From JBCCQH01 sp039024435 (GTDB lineage: Bacteria > Bacteroidota > Bacteroidia > J057 > JADKCL01): 60,427 nt of DNA. The stretch spans positions 1 through 60,427 of the forward strand of contig JBCCQH010000034.1 of assembly GCA_039024435.1 (NCBI GenBank). Direction: 5' to 3'. The notes under the pieces are model-generated. The model was not told the origin of the DNA, did no database searches, and saw only the letters and a program-made list of their open reading frames with translations. Below, piece after piece: positions 9,818-18,441 of the stretch. How positions within the stretch are numbered: the stretch's first letter is position 1; every line of letters begins with the position of its first letter. Position numbers and translations under genes: made by a program.

Positions 9818-12196
9818 TTAGAATTTTAGCGTGAGTCCTAAGCTGGGTAGAATTGGAAGCTGATTTATCGTTGCGTATCGGATTCGGTCAAAGTAAAATA
9901 CGTTTGCGCGATTGTAAAGGTTTATCAAACTTAGGTTCGCTTCGAGGAGGATACGGTTTGCGAAGACCCAGCGACGTTTGGCTGACATGTCCAAACGGTG
10001 ATAATAAGGCAATCTGCCGCCGTTGATCTCCTCTGCGTACAGTACGCCCAAGGTTCCGTTCTGATTAACGTAGTTAGTTTGGGAGCCATTTTGTAGAAAA
10101 TCGATCTTCTCAAAAAAGCCTTGGGTCTGGGTGAAAGGAAAGCCCGAACCCAAATTCCAGCGTATGCTGAACTCCCACTTCTTCTCGTCAAACTTGGGAC
10201 GGCCATTGATTTTGGCGTCCTCGGCGTAGAGATCGCCGTCGTAGTAGGCGATCACAAAGTTGGCGTTGTGGCGGCGGTCAAAGACCGGCGCGTAGGTGCG
10301 GATCGCATCGGTGCGGATTACCCTGGCCCATCCATAAGTCCCGTAGATGTACCATTTGGGGTTTTCGTAGCGCAGGATGAGATCGGCCCCACCCGCTTTG
10401 CCGCGTTCGTAGATGAAATCCGGATCTTCCGGGAAGATCTTGTCCCGGTTGATGTTCGTCAACTGGGTAAAATCCTTGTACCAACCCTCGATGCGGGTGG
10501 AGAGGTTCTTGACCAATTCGATTTCCACCCCACCCAAGAGGTGCACTGCCGTCTGCAAGGTGTGCTCCTTGATGTTGTTCGGTACATTCGTCGGAGCGGC
10601 GAGGAAACCAGAAAACAGGTTGACCACATCCCGGTCGGAGTTCGCCGAAATCAGGTTCTGCGAGTAGGAACCCGTGGCAAAGGTCGCACTCACCCTACCA
10701 AAGTTGGCCTTGGCGCGGACCCGCGGCTCCAGGCGGATGCGGCTGTGGTCGTTGTAATAATGTATGTGAACGCCGGGCTCAATCACCAGCCAATCGTTGA
10801 TCGAGTCCGACTTGGTTGGGTCCACTTTGCGGAAGACCTTCTTGTAACTGAAGTCAAATGCCGCCTCGGTGTTGTTGAATTCCTGAGAAGTAATCAAGCC
10901 GAACGAGTTGGTGAACGAGTAGTCGGTGTTGAAGCCGAGCAACGTGATGCCGTAGTTGAGTTCGTTGATCGAGTTGATCAAATAGGTGAACCGCAGACCA
11001 CCGTTGAAACCCGAAATCCGGCTGAACCGGGGGAAGTTTTCCGAAGTTGCGTTCAGGCTTGACGAAAACGACGAGTAGGCAAAGTTACCGGTGAAGATCA
11101 CATTTGAGGCGGCGGGCAGAAAGCGGAATTTCGACCCGATCCCAAACTGTTCCCACCCGATGTTCGAGGGGAATTCGTAGTTCACGTCGTCGCGGTTGTA
11201 CAGCCCGAAGAAGTTCACCCCGTTCAAACCATCCGAAAGGGAGATTTTGCCGTAGATGTCGGTAAAGCTGTAGGGAAAGCCCTGGATGCTGTCGCCGCCG
11301 AGTTGGTTATCGGCGTAGGGGTACACAATCGGGCTGCTGCGGTCCAGGTAAGATTGCCGGGCGGAGAAGAGAAAGCCATTGCCGCCGGGCGTACCGTCAG
11401 TTTTCTTTTTGAAAGGGCCTTCGACCATGATCCCGGAGGAAAGTGGATTCACGTTGACCTTACCGCGAATGCCCTTGAAGCTGGGCATTTTGGTCCGGAT
11501 GTCCATGATCGAGGACACGCGCCCCCCATACTGGGCGGGGAAGGCGGCCGAGTAGACATCGACCGTGCGGATGTAATCGGTATCGAAGATCGAAAACAGC
11601 CCGATGCTGTGGAAGGGGTTGTAGACGATCATGCCGTCGAGCAGCAGCATATTTTGGATCGGGGTGCCCCCACGAACGTACAATTGCCCGCCCTGGTCAC
11701 CAGTAAATACGACCCCGGGAAGCACCTGCAAGTACTGCGCGAGGTCGGGGGTACCGAGGGAAGGCATCAGGTTGATCTGCCGAGCGGTGACCCGCATCTT
11801 TCCCACGTCAAATTGGCGCTTGCGGATCTTGCCGATTCGCTCATCCCGAATCTCAACCGTTCCGATTTGGGTGGAACTCACTACCATCTTCACCGCAATG
11901 GTCGTGGTCGAATTTTTCTTGACGACAACCTGCTTGTAGACCGTATCCATCCCGATATAGGTGATCCGGATTTGAAAAGTACCGGGCTGCAACTTAGGGA
12001 TGCTGAAGATCCCATCGAGGTTGGTGGCCGCTCCGGTGCTTTGTTCGGCCATCACGACACTGGCACCGATCACCGGCTCTCCGTCTTCGTCCACCACTGA
12101 GCCACGTACCGTACCTCCTTGCGCCAGCACGGTCATCGCCGAAAACATCACCATCAAGGTCGCAAGAGTAATTTTGAGTCGCTTTCCTAAAATCAT
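9818..12196 (-). CDS. TonB-dependent receptor with N-terminal carboxypeptidase-regulatory-like domain
   Basis: A 792-residue outer-membrane receptor. Residues 1-26 are a signal peptide. Residues 27-110 form the CarboxypepD_reg-like domain (GGTVRGSVVDEDGEPVIGASV...) common in Bacteroidota receptors. A plug domain follows at about 150-235 (LQVLPGVVFTGDQGGQLYVRGG, split around its LDG motif), and then the barrel, ending in LTLKF. The substrate is unknown. It heads the operon 12196-4005, and its upstream region has an inverted repeat around a -7-like TAACTTG. It differs from SusC-type receptors in being shorter and lacking a SusD partner. Confidence 0.9.
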   Translation of the reverse strand: MILGKRLKITLATLMVMFSAMTVLAQGGTVRGSVVDEDGEPVIGASVVMAEQSTGAATNLDGIFSIPKLQPGTFQIRITYIGMDTVYKQVVVKKNSTTTIAVKMVVSSTQIGTVEIRDERIGKIRKRQFDVGKMRVTARQINLMPSLGTPDLAQYLQVLPGVVFTGDQGGQLYVRGGTPIQNMLLLDGMIVYNPFHSIGLFSIFDTDYIRTVDVYSAAFPAQYGGRVSSIMDIRTKMPSFKGIRGKVNVNPLSSGIMVEGPFKKKTDGTPGGNGFLFSARQSYLDRSSPIVYPYADNQLGGDSIQGFPYSFTDIYGKISLSDGLNGVNFFGLYNRDDVNYEFPSNIGWEQFGIGSKFRFLPAASNVIFTGNFAYSSFSSSLNATSENFPRFSRISGFNGGLRFTYLINSINELNYGITLLGFNTDYSFTNSFGLITSQEFNNTEAAFDFSYKKVFRKVDPTKSDSINDWLVIEPGVHIHYYNDHSRIRLEPRVRAKANFGRVSATFATGSYSQNLISANSDRDVVNLFSGFLAAPTNVPNNIKEHTLQTAVHLLGGVEIELVKNLSTRIEGWYKDFTQLTNINRDKIFPEDPDFIYERGKAGGADLILRYENPKWYIYGTYGWARVIRTDAIRTYAPVFDRRHNANFVIAYYDGDLYAEDAKINGRPKFDEKKWEFSIRWNLGSGFPFTQTQGFFEKIDFLQNGSQTNYVNQNGTLGVLYAEEINGGRLPYYHRLDMSAKRRWVFANRILLEANLSLINLYNRANVFYFDRIRYATINQLPILPSLGLTLKF

Positions 12197-12212
12197 TAGA
12201 CTATTTTTTCAG

Positions 12213-12233
12213 AATGGCGCAAGTTACGCCATT
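12213..12233 (-). promoter_or_regulatory. Inverted repeat centred on a -7-like element upstream of the receptor operon
   Basis: AATGGCG at 12213-12219 is mirrored by CGCCATT at 12227-12233. The 7-nt spacer, read on the minus strand, is TAACTTG, close to a -7 element. The site lies 17 nt upstream of the receptor ATG. It could be an operator covering the promoter or a hairpin in the 5' leader. Confidence 0.4.
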
Positions 12234-12330
12234 TTTATCGCTTTTGCCGTGTGCCCTGCGACGTTTGCCGAGCAACTCCGGATCCCGTGCAACTTGTCTT
12301 TTCCCCTCTCTGGTCTACCTGAGTTTTGCA

Positions 12331-13344
12331 TCAGTTCAGTACCTTGTACACCAAAGTCTTCATCACGTGCTCCGCGCTCATGTGCGTTCCTTGCACGCCT
12401 TTCAGAAAGAGATCCGCTTCAAGCACGTAGGTCAGATTGCGGTACAAATCCCGGTTGGTGTAGTTGCGGGCGGCAATCGCATATTGCCGAGCTACAAAAC
12501 TAGGAATCCCCAGTTCCCGTCCAATTTCACCTTCGTTCCTCAGTTTCTTGGATTGGACCCGCAAAATCCGGGAAAAAAACTGAAAAAGCTGAAATACGAT
12601 CAGTACGGGGGGATTGTCCTTGATATTTCTCATCATCTGGTTGACAATGAAATGGCTCTTGGAATGGTCCCGCACCCCGAGGGAATTCATCAACTCAAAG
12701 ACATTGTAATCCTTGTCGATATTGATCATCTCGTAGACAATCGCCGGGGTGATCGGCTGGCTGGTGTCCCCGTTGAGGTAGATAAAGATCTTCTCCAACT
12801 CGCTCTCGATCAGCCCCAGATTCGTACCGAGGTAGGCGGTCAGAATCGGCAGGGTCTGCGGTTCCAGCTTATAACCTTTACTTTTGGTGTAGTTCTGCAT
12901 CCAACGACCGACCTGGTTATCGTAGACCGGCTTGCCCTTGAATACCACGCCGTTTTTCTGGATGGCTTTGAAGGCTTTGGTGCGCTGGTCCAGTTCTTTG
13001 CCCTTGAAGGTCATGACAAACACGGTGGAGGCGACCGGATTCTCCAGGTACGGAACCAGCTTTTCCCACTCCCGCTTGTCAAACTTCTGGGCTTCTTTTA
13101 GCATCACCAGGCGACGGGGCGCCATCATAGAAGGAAAGCTACGCACTTCCCCGAGCAGCTTGCCCGCTTTAGCATCTGCCCCGTAGAGCACCGCCTTGTT
13201 AAATGCTTCTTGATCGGGCGTCAGCGCGTGCTTCTCCAGCGCTTTGCTCAACTTGTCCACAAAGTAGGGTTCTTTCCCTCCCAGGTAGTAAACCGGAGCA
13301 AACTTGCCCTTCTCGATGTCTTTTTTAAGATTTTCGAAGTCCAT
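12331..13344 (-). CDS. holA: DNA polymerase III subunit delta
   Basis: The delta subunit of the clamp loader opens the beta sliding clamp. The 337-residue product has the HolA layout: an N-terminal domain reading out with FAPVYYLGGKEPYFVDKL, the SFPSMMAPRRLVMLKEAQKF segment typical of domain I, and a helical collar domain at about 220-337. Length is normal. The gene starts 3 bp after the stop of the BamA/TamA-like gene and is probably co-transcribed with it. Confidence 0.92.
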   Translation of the reverse strand: MDFENLKKDIEKGKFAPVYYLGGKEPYFVDKLSKALEKHALTPDQEAFNKAVLYGADAKAGKLLGEVRSFPSMMAPRRLVMLKEAQKFDKREWEKLVPYLENPVASTVFVMTFKGKELDQRTKAFKAIQKNGVVFKGKPVYDNQVGRWMQNYTKSKGYKLEPQTLPILTAYLGTNLGLIESELEKIFIYLNGDTSQPITPAIVYEMINIDKDYNVFELMNSLGVRDHSKSHFIVNQMMRNIKDNPPVLIVFQLFQFFSRILRVQSKKLRNEGEIGRELGIPSFVARQYAIAARNYTNRDLYRNLTYVLEADLFLKGVQGTHMSAEHVMKTLVYKVLN

Positions 13345-13347
13345 GGA

Positions 13348-16026
13348 TCAAAATGGGTACCCGATCCCAAAATTATATTGAAATCGATTCGCTCCCAAAT
13401 CCCGGGGGAAGGACTTAACCACAAAATCCTGAATGTCCGGTGCGTATACCTGCTGGGCCATGTCCAGCCGGAAAATCAAGAAGTCAAAATCGAAGCGCAC
13501 GCCCAGCCCAACGTCCCATCCCAACTGTAAAATCGTATTTTTTGAGATCTGTCCTCCCGCCAACTGCGCTTGGTGTCCGGGTAGGAACCACACATTGCCA
13601 ACGTCCGAAAATATAGCCAATTCGATGTAGCTATTCACATCCATCCGGAGTTCATAGTTCGCTTCCAGCGACACTTCGCCCCCCGGCAGGACGATCTGGT
13701 CAAAGGTACTCGTTGCATCCGCATCGAAACTCGGCACGTAGGTGCCCGGCCCCAGCGTATTGGACTGCCAGCCGCGCATCGTATTGGCCCCGCCCCCAAA
13801 GAAGCGCGATTCCAGCGGCACTGTACCGGTAAAGTTCCAAGGCACCGCAACCCCAAAGAAGTTCCGCATCACAAATTCCATCCGTTTCCCGAGGGGCAGG
13901 TAATTCTTGATCTCCAAGGAAGCCTTGTAGTATTGCCCGTAAAACACACTGTCGATCTGTCGATCCTTTGCCGACTCGTCCAGATTGAAGAGGGTATCGA
14001 GCAAATAGGGAATGTTGCCGCCGATTTCAATTTTCGGCTGTATGAAATACGTGGCCTTCTTCCGCGTGGACATGTAATTCGAATAGGTAAACTGGTACTG
14101 GCTGTAGGTGCTGAACCGGGGCCGGTAATCCTGAAGAATCAACCGCTGTAGCCCATCGTCTTCCAGATCGTTGATCGAGGATCGAAAATCGTCGCTGAGG
14201 TCACTGTTGACGAAGGTCACCACCAAGGGCGAGATCTTACTGGCGGCTTTTTTGTGCTTCGACGAATGGAAGAACGTGTAGTTGAAATCCAAGGTCACGT
14301 TGTCCCGGCTGTAGAGAAAGGTCTGCTGCCGGGTGTAAGTCGACACCAAACTGGTCCGTGGCTCAAACCGTTGCAGATTCTTTTTTCCCAAAAAGGGAAA
14401 CAGCAAGCGGGGAAATTTGAGGTTGGCCTGGGCGGATCCTTCCCAAAAGGGCGTCACCGCGGAGTCTGCCGCGGGGCGAAAGAAACTCACGTTGCCCTTC
14501 GCCGAAACGTCCAACTGCTCTGCCCCCTTGAAGATCATCTGGTCCCGGAAACCCAGCTCCACTCCAAATCCGGGAAAGTTGGTCTGGACCAGGGGATCGG
14601 TCTCCCAGAATCCCTCGGCCCCCGCCTTGACCTGGTACTTTTGCAGCAGGACCGCCTGAATGACGACATTGACCTCCTTCTTTTCGTGGTCGGGAAGGTG
14701 CTTGACGAGCACGTACTTAAATATGCCGAGGTTTTGTAGGCGCTGCTGGGTGATGCGTTCATCGGACAGGGAAAATTTCCGCCCGGACTGCAACTCCACG
14801 TGCTTTTCCAGGAAGTTCAGGTTGAGCCCGCTGAGGGTGTAGGTTTGCCCGGTAAACGCCACCTGCGAGGTGCTCGGATCGTAGAGCCGCGGGGTCAACC
14901 CAATATTTTCCAACTCCCGGGGCGTACTGTTGCTGTCGACCGAGATCCGCCGGTCAATCGCTTCCAGGGCTGGCACTGCCGGCTCGACCAGCATGGTGAT
15001 TTTTCCGATTTCGTAGCGTTCCGGGACATTGTTGAATTTCGTCGTGATCAAAATCGGGAAAAATGCCCCTACGTCGCGGTTATTCGGACGCTGCTCGGCC
15101 AGGTCGGCACTGTCCGGTCGGGTATCCACGTCGAAGGACACCATCTTTGCGTTGAAGGTATAGAAGCCGTTTTCCCGCATCACGTTCACGATCCGGCTGC
15201 GCTCCTTGACGAAGTTGTCCTCGTTGTAGAGGTCGCCGGACCGCAGATAGGAATCTTCCCAGTTCTTGCTCATGATTTTGCGTACCAGCAAGTTTTCCGC
15301 CTCAAAGGTGGTCCGGTTGATCAGCGCGGCCGGTCCCTCCTCAATTCGGAAAGTGACATTCGCACGGTTGCGGTGGGCCCGGCGATAAGTGGTATCGTAG
15401 CCCACAATTTTTACCCGGTAGCGTGGCTTTTGGGGCCGTCCCACCCGGATCGTGTCCCGGACGGGCGTGAGCACCGCCTCGGTACGCACCCGCTGGGTGT
15501 CGATGCGGTAATCAATTTTGCTGCGGAAAAAGCCTTCCGAAAAATAGACATCGTACAGGTTTGTGACGTCCTGGTTCAGTTGCGCCGTGTCGATGAGCAC
15601 TGGTTCTTCGCCCAGGTCATCGATCAGAAAGTCGGCGATTTGGCCGGGTACCGGGCTGCTGGGCAGGATTTTGCGCAAAAATTTTGGTAGGCGATTGCTT
15701 TCGGCGCGGATGCTGTTGGCCCACTTGCGGACACTCACCCCGAGGTTGAAAAACTGCAGGTAAGCCCGCACGGAAAGCGTTCTTTTATTGGCCTCGGTGC
15801 GGATCGCGGAAGAACGGTCCCCATCGCCGAGCACAAAAACGTTGGTTGATTTCTTTTTCCAATGGCTGCCATCCGGGGCGGTACTGTCGGCCCGGGCCGA
15901 GTCCGTGACCATCGTCCACCGCTGGGCGCGAAATCCGGGATCTGAGCGCAACAGAATTTGGTCGTCGCTCAGGTGGCGGGTCGCAGAACAAGACGCCAAC
16001 AGTGAAATCAGGCCCACCACCACCAT
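13348..16026 (-). CDS. BamA/TamA-family outer-membrane protein, predicted lipoprotein
   Basis: An 892-residue Omp85-superfamily protein. POTRA-like repeats occupy about residues 120-480 (for example GGLNLNFLEKHVELQSGRKFS split around its turns). A surface-antigen (D15) barrel runs from about 500 to the C-terminal YPF. The N-terminus LLASCSA gives a lipobox with Cys13. The ATG at 16026 yields a very short, uncharged signal region; upstream in-frame codons up to a TAA encode a basic stretch (GKYRARNLNP) but offer only ATT/ATC starts. Such lipidated TamA-like proteins occur widely in Bacteroidota. The role is probably assembly or insertion of outer-membrane proteins or lipids. Confidence 0.88.
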   Translation of the reverse strand: MVVVGLISLLASCSATRHLSDDQILLRSDPGFRAQRWTMVTDSARADSTAPDGSHWKKKSTNVFVLGDGDRSSAIRTEANKRTLSVRAYLQFFNLGVSVRKWANSIRAESNRLPKFLRKILPSSPVPGQIADFLIDDLGEEPVLIDTAQLNQDVTNLYDVYFSEGFFRSKIDYRIDTQRVRTEAVLTPVRDTIRVGRPQKPRYRVKIVGYDTTYRRAHRNRANVTFRIEEGPAALINRTTFEAENLLVRKIMSKNWEDSYLRSGDLYNEDNFVKERSRIVNVMRENGFYTFNAKMVSFDVDTRPDSADLAEQRPNNRDVGAFFPILITTKFNNVPERYEIGKITMLVEPAVPALEAIDRRISVDSNSTPRELENIGLTPRLYDPSTSQVAFTGQTYTLSGLNLNFLEKHVELQSGRKFSLSDERITQQRLQNLGIFKYVLVKHLPDHEKKEVNVVIQAVLLQKYQVKAGAEGFWETDPLVQTNFPGFGVELGFRDQMIFKGAEQLDVSAKGNVSFFRPAADSAVTPFWEGSAQANLKFPRLLFPFLGKKNLQRFEPRTSLVSTYTRQQTFLYSRDNVTLDFNYTFFHSSKHKKAASKISPLVVTFVNSDLSDDFRSSINDLEDDGLQRLILQDYRPRFSTYSQYQFTYSNYMSTRKKATYFIQPKIEIGGNIPYLLDTLFNLDESAKDRQIDSVFYGQYYKASLEIKNYLPLGKRMEFVMRNFFGVAVPWNFTGTVPLESRFFGGGANTMRGWQSNTLGPGTYVPSFDADATSTFDQIVLPGGEVSLEANYELRMDVNSYIELAIFSDVGNVWFLPGHQAQLAGGQISKNTILQLGWDVGLGVRFDFDFLIFRLDMAQQVYAPDIQDFVVKSFPRDLGANRFQYNFGIGYPF

Positions 16027-16258
16027 GAGCCCACCGAGCGGAATTGTCCGGGATAAAGGGTTCAGGTTCCGAGCGCGGTATTTGCCAATCGTTTGGATGG
16101 CCCCAAATTATGAATTCTGCCCGACCACCGCAATAATCCTGCGCCGCGCTGAACTGATCGCTCGGGCCGGACGGAGCAATCACGGCCCGACCGCGGAAAA
16201 AATGCTGCCACAAAATCGATGCCCTGATTTCCCGGCCCCCGGGACCACACTTTACTTA

Positions 16259-16744
16259 TTATTTGGGCGACAGTTCAAATTGAAATGGCATCGTCAGCCA
16301 GGCGGCCCCGGCTGAGTTGTCCGAATAGCGGGCCGGCTCAAATCGCAGGTCATAAATGTTGTCCAAGACCACCTGATCCAAAAGGGGATCTACCGCTTTG
16401 ATGAATCGGTGCTTGATCGGTACGCCCTCCCGATCAATCAGAATGCGGACGATCACCTTTCCTTCGATCTTTTGCTTGACGGCTTCCGGAGGATAACCCA
16501 TCGCTCTTTTAATCTCGGTAAGATTCAGTGGCTGGGGTTGGCGATTCAACAACACGAAATCGTTGGGCTGGGGCATTTCCTCCCCGGACGTCGAGGATTG
16601 TTCCGGCATCAGGTCAACCACACCGGTCACATTTTTTCCGGTCGGTTCATTGGCCTCATTTTGTGCGGCCCCCATTTGAAATGTTCCCAGGAGCAAGGCG
16701 ATCGCCAGCATGGCCCAATCGCACTTAAACATTGTTTTTTTCAT
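16259..16744 (-). CDS. TonB C-terminal-domain (energy transducer) protein
   Basis: A 161-residue secreted protein. It has a signal or anchor segment (MKKTMFKCDWAMLAIALLLG), a short linker and a TonB C-terminal domain at about 80-161. The domain shows YPPEAVKQKIEGKVIVRI, the IKAVDPLLDQ step and LRFEPA, followed by the PFQFEL ending. It is short for a full TonB and lacks a Pro-rich spanning region. The start could also be ATG 16756, which lies 4 nt after a -7-like TGTCTTTG. A fragment of a second TonB domain lies immediately upstream on the same strand. Confidence 0.82.
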   Translation of the reverse strand: MKKTMFKCDWAMLAIALLLGTFQMGAAQNEANEPTGKNVTGVVDLMPEQSSTSGEEMPQPNDFVLLNRQPQPLNLTEIKRAMGYPPEAVKQKIEGKVIVRILIDREGVPIKHRFIKAVDPLLDQVVLDNIYDLRFEPARYSDNSAGAAWLTMPFQFELSPK

Positions 16745-16830
16745 CGGTTTGATCATAAGACAAAGACACTGCAACTGCACTTGGGAGGCGGTCATCCCCC
16801 GAATGGACCGGAAAGGCTACTCCCGTACTT

Positions 16831-17001
16831 TCAATCCGCCGCGTCTTCCGGCGACAATATAAAGATGAACGGGATGTTCACCCAAACAGAAATGATCTTC
16901 CCATCGTGGAGCTTCCCCGGTTCAAACCGCAGTTGGTACAGGTGCTTCTCCACCGCTGCTTGGTGAAATTTAGGTCCGTTGCCATTTACAACTACATGAA
17001 A
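16831..17001 (-). pseudogene. Remnant of a second TonB C-terminal domain
   Basis: Translating the minus strand upstream of the intact TonB-like gene gives an open stretch of 56 codons ending in TGA at 16831. It reads FHVVVNGNGPKFHQ..., then KHLYQLRFEPGKLHDG and VWVNIPFIFILSPEDAAD. The LRFEPx and PFxFxLSP signatures match the C-terminal third of the intact neighbour. An in-frame TAA (17002-17004) closes it at the 5' end, and no start or N-terminal half remains. This is a decayed tandem duplicate, or the 3' stump of a gene truncated by rearrangement. Confidence 0.7.
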
Positions 17002-17160
17002 TTACAAACAGTCCGGGGCGAATCCAACTGTGGCCCTCCTAGATCCAGCGACACGGTTCCGATTTAAACCGCCTCTGAGCGGCAAAACCCAGATTTGCTT
17101 CGGATCCGTTTCGGCACGAAATTTGCCCCGCTGGGTTACGAAATTGTATTGGAGAAAACA

Positions 17161-18330
17161 ATGCGCAACTACGCAAAAAAGCTGTTTTACTCGGTCCTGA
17201 TCCTCTTTTTGAGCGGTCCGGCATTTTCCCAGGCGCCCCCCAATGATGCCTGCGCCAAGGCCATTGCCATTGAACCGGGGCAAAAACTCACCAACCTCAG
17301 CAATTCGACCGCGACCGTCGGTCCCGACCGCGAGACCCCCGCCGTGTTTGAGACCACCTGCATTCAGACCATCGAAAATGACATGTGGTTCAAGTTTACC
17401 ACCGCAGCCGACATTGAATTTTACGAAGTGGTCATCTCTACTCGCTTCTGCAATACCCCGGCCGGGCTGCAAGCCTTGCTCATTCGCAGCGACGTGTGCG
17501 ACGAAGCGCAATACATTTACCGGGCCTGCGCCAACAAAATCAACACCGACACCATATTCCTCTACCTCCACGAGCCGGATCCGGGCCACAACTACTTCAT
17601 CTACGTCGACGGATACGACGGGACCATCTGCGAGTACGACCTCGAAGTGCGGGCGCGCCGCAACTTCTCCCCCACCGATTATGACCGCCTGCGGTTCGAC
17701 TACGAGCTGGATGAACCGGTCAGCTACGAACTGCCCGATCTGAAAACGGACTTTACGAACAACCAAACCGTGCTGGAATGGACCGCGGCTGCCACCGAAG
17801 ATGTCGCCCAGTTCATGGTGGAATTGCTGCCCGAATTTGCTCCGGAAACCCCGGACGCTTCCCACTATGCCCGGGTGGTCGGCATCATCAAACCGCGCAA
17901 TCTGGTGGGACTGGAACGGACCTTTTACGAATTCCGCGACTTCCTGACCCCGTTTCGTGAGGCGGAAACCTACACCTACCGCATCGTGCGGATCAGTTCG
18001 CAGGGCAAGCGGGCAGTCAGCGCCCCCTTCTCGGTCAAAGCCCGCATCATCGAAACCTTCTTCATGGGCACGGTCAACGAATTGCCGGATCGACCGGGAT
18101 TTTATTCCGTCCACTACATCAACAAGAAGAAAAAGCAAAGCTTTACCGTCCGGGTGCGCGACGCAGAGGGCAAAGAACTCAAACGAACCCGCCTCGAAAA
18201 AGAGCCCGTCCGTGACGGCTACGTGACCGTGGACATGAGCCCCTACCCCCCGGGCCTCTACGAATTTGAGATGGACAATGGCTCCGATGCCTTTCGACGC
18301 AAATTCACCCTGCCCGACCGCCCGAAATAA
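17161..18330 (+). CDS. Secreted protein with one domain of the NDxCxxA/VDG repeat family
   Basis: A 389-residue protein with a signal peptide (MRNYAKKLFYSVLILFLSG..). Residues about 25-165 (PPNDACAKAIAIEPG ... NDMWFKFTT ... YFIYVDGYDG) match a single copy of the unit repeated twelve times in the 2351-residue protein at 48891. The unit resembles pre-peptidase C-terminal-type beta domains. A middle beta-sandwich follows, and the end (MSPYPPGLYEFEM ... RKFTL) resembles a degenerate sorting domain. ATG 17161 is preferred because it opens the signal peptide. A hairpin follows the stop. No catalytic residues are recognised; adhesion or surface display is a guess. Confidence 0.72.
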   Translation: MRNYAKKLFYSVLILFLSGPAFSQAPPNDACAKAIAIEPGQKLTNLSNSTATVGPDRETPAVFETTCIQTIENDMWFKFTTAADIEFYEVVISTRFCNTPAGLQALLIRSDVCDEAQYIYRACANKINTDTIFLYLHEPDPGHNYFIYVDGYDGTICEYDLEVRARRNFSPTDYDRLRFDYELDEPVSYELPDLKTDFTNNQTVLEWTAAATEDVAQFMVELLPEFAPETPDASHYARVVGIIKPRNLVGLERTFYEFRDFLTPFREAETYTYRIVRISSQGKRAVSAPFSVKARIIETFFMGTVNELPDRPGFYSVHYINKKKKQSFTVRVRDAEGKELKRTRLEKEPVRDGYVTVDMSPYPPGLYEFEMDNGSDAFRRKFTLPDRPK

Positions 18331-18332
18331 AA

Positions 18333-18360
18333 GTCCCCCAGCCAAACGTGGCCGGGGGCA
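18333..18360 (+). terminator. Hairpin after the 17161 gene, probable terminator
   Basis: A GC-rich stem (CCCCC-a-GCC / GGC-c-GGGGG) starts 3 nt after the stop codon. It is not followed by a clean T-run, so termination strength is uncertain. Confidence 0.5.
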
Positions 18361-18441
18361 ATCATCAATCGTTTTAGAGGGTTTGCGACTAAAAAAACAG
18401 ATTCAATGTCAATTATTCATGCGATTTCCCATTGATCAACG

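Noticed and set aside
16165..16191. GC-rich inverted repeat CGGGCCG/CGGCCCG
   Set aside because: It follows the TonB-like gene on the minus strand but has no T-run, so a terminator call was not made.
17002..18345. 447-codon open frame on the minus strand
   Set aside because: It is the antisense shadow of the gene at 17161-18330, which has a signal peptide and a family match; GC-rich codon use keeps the opposite frame open.
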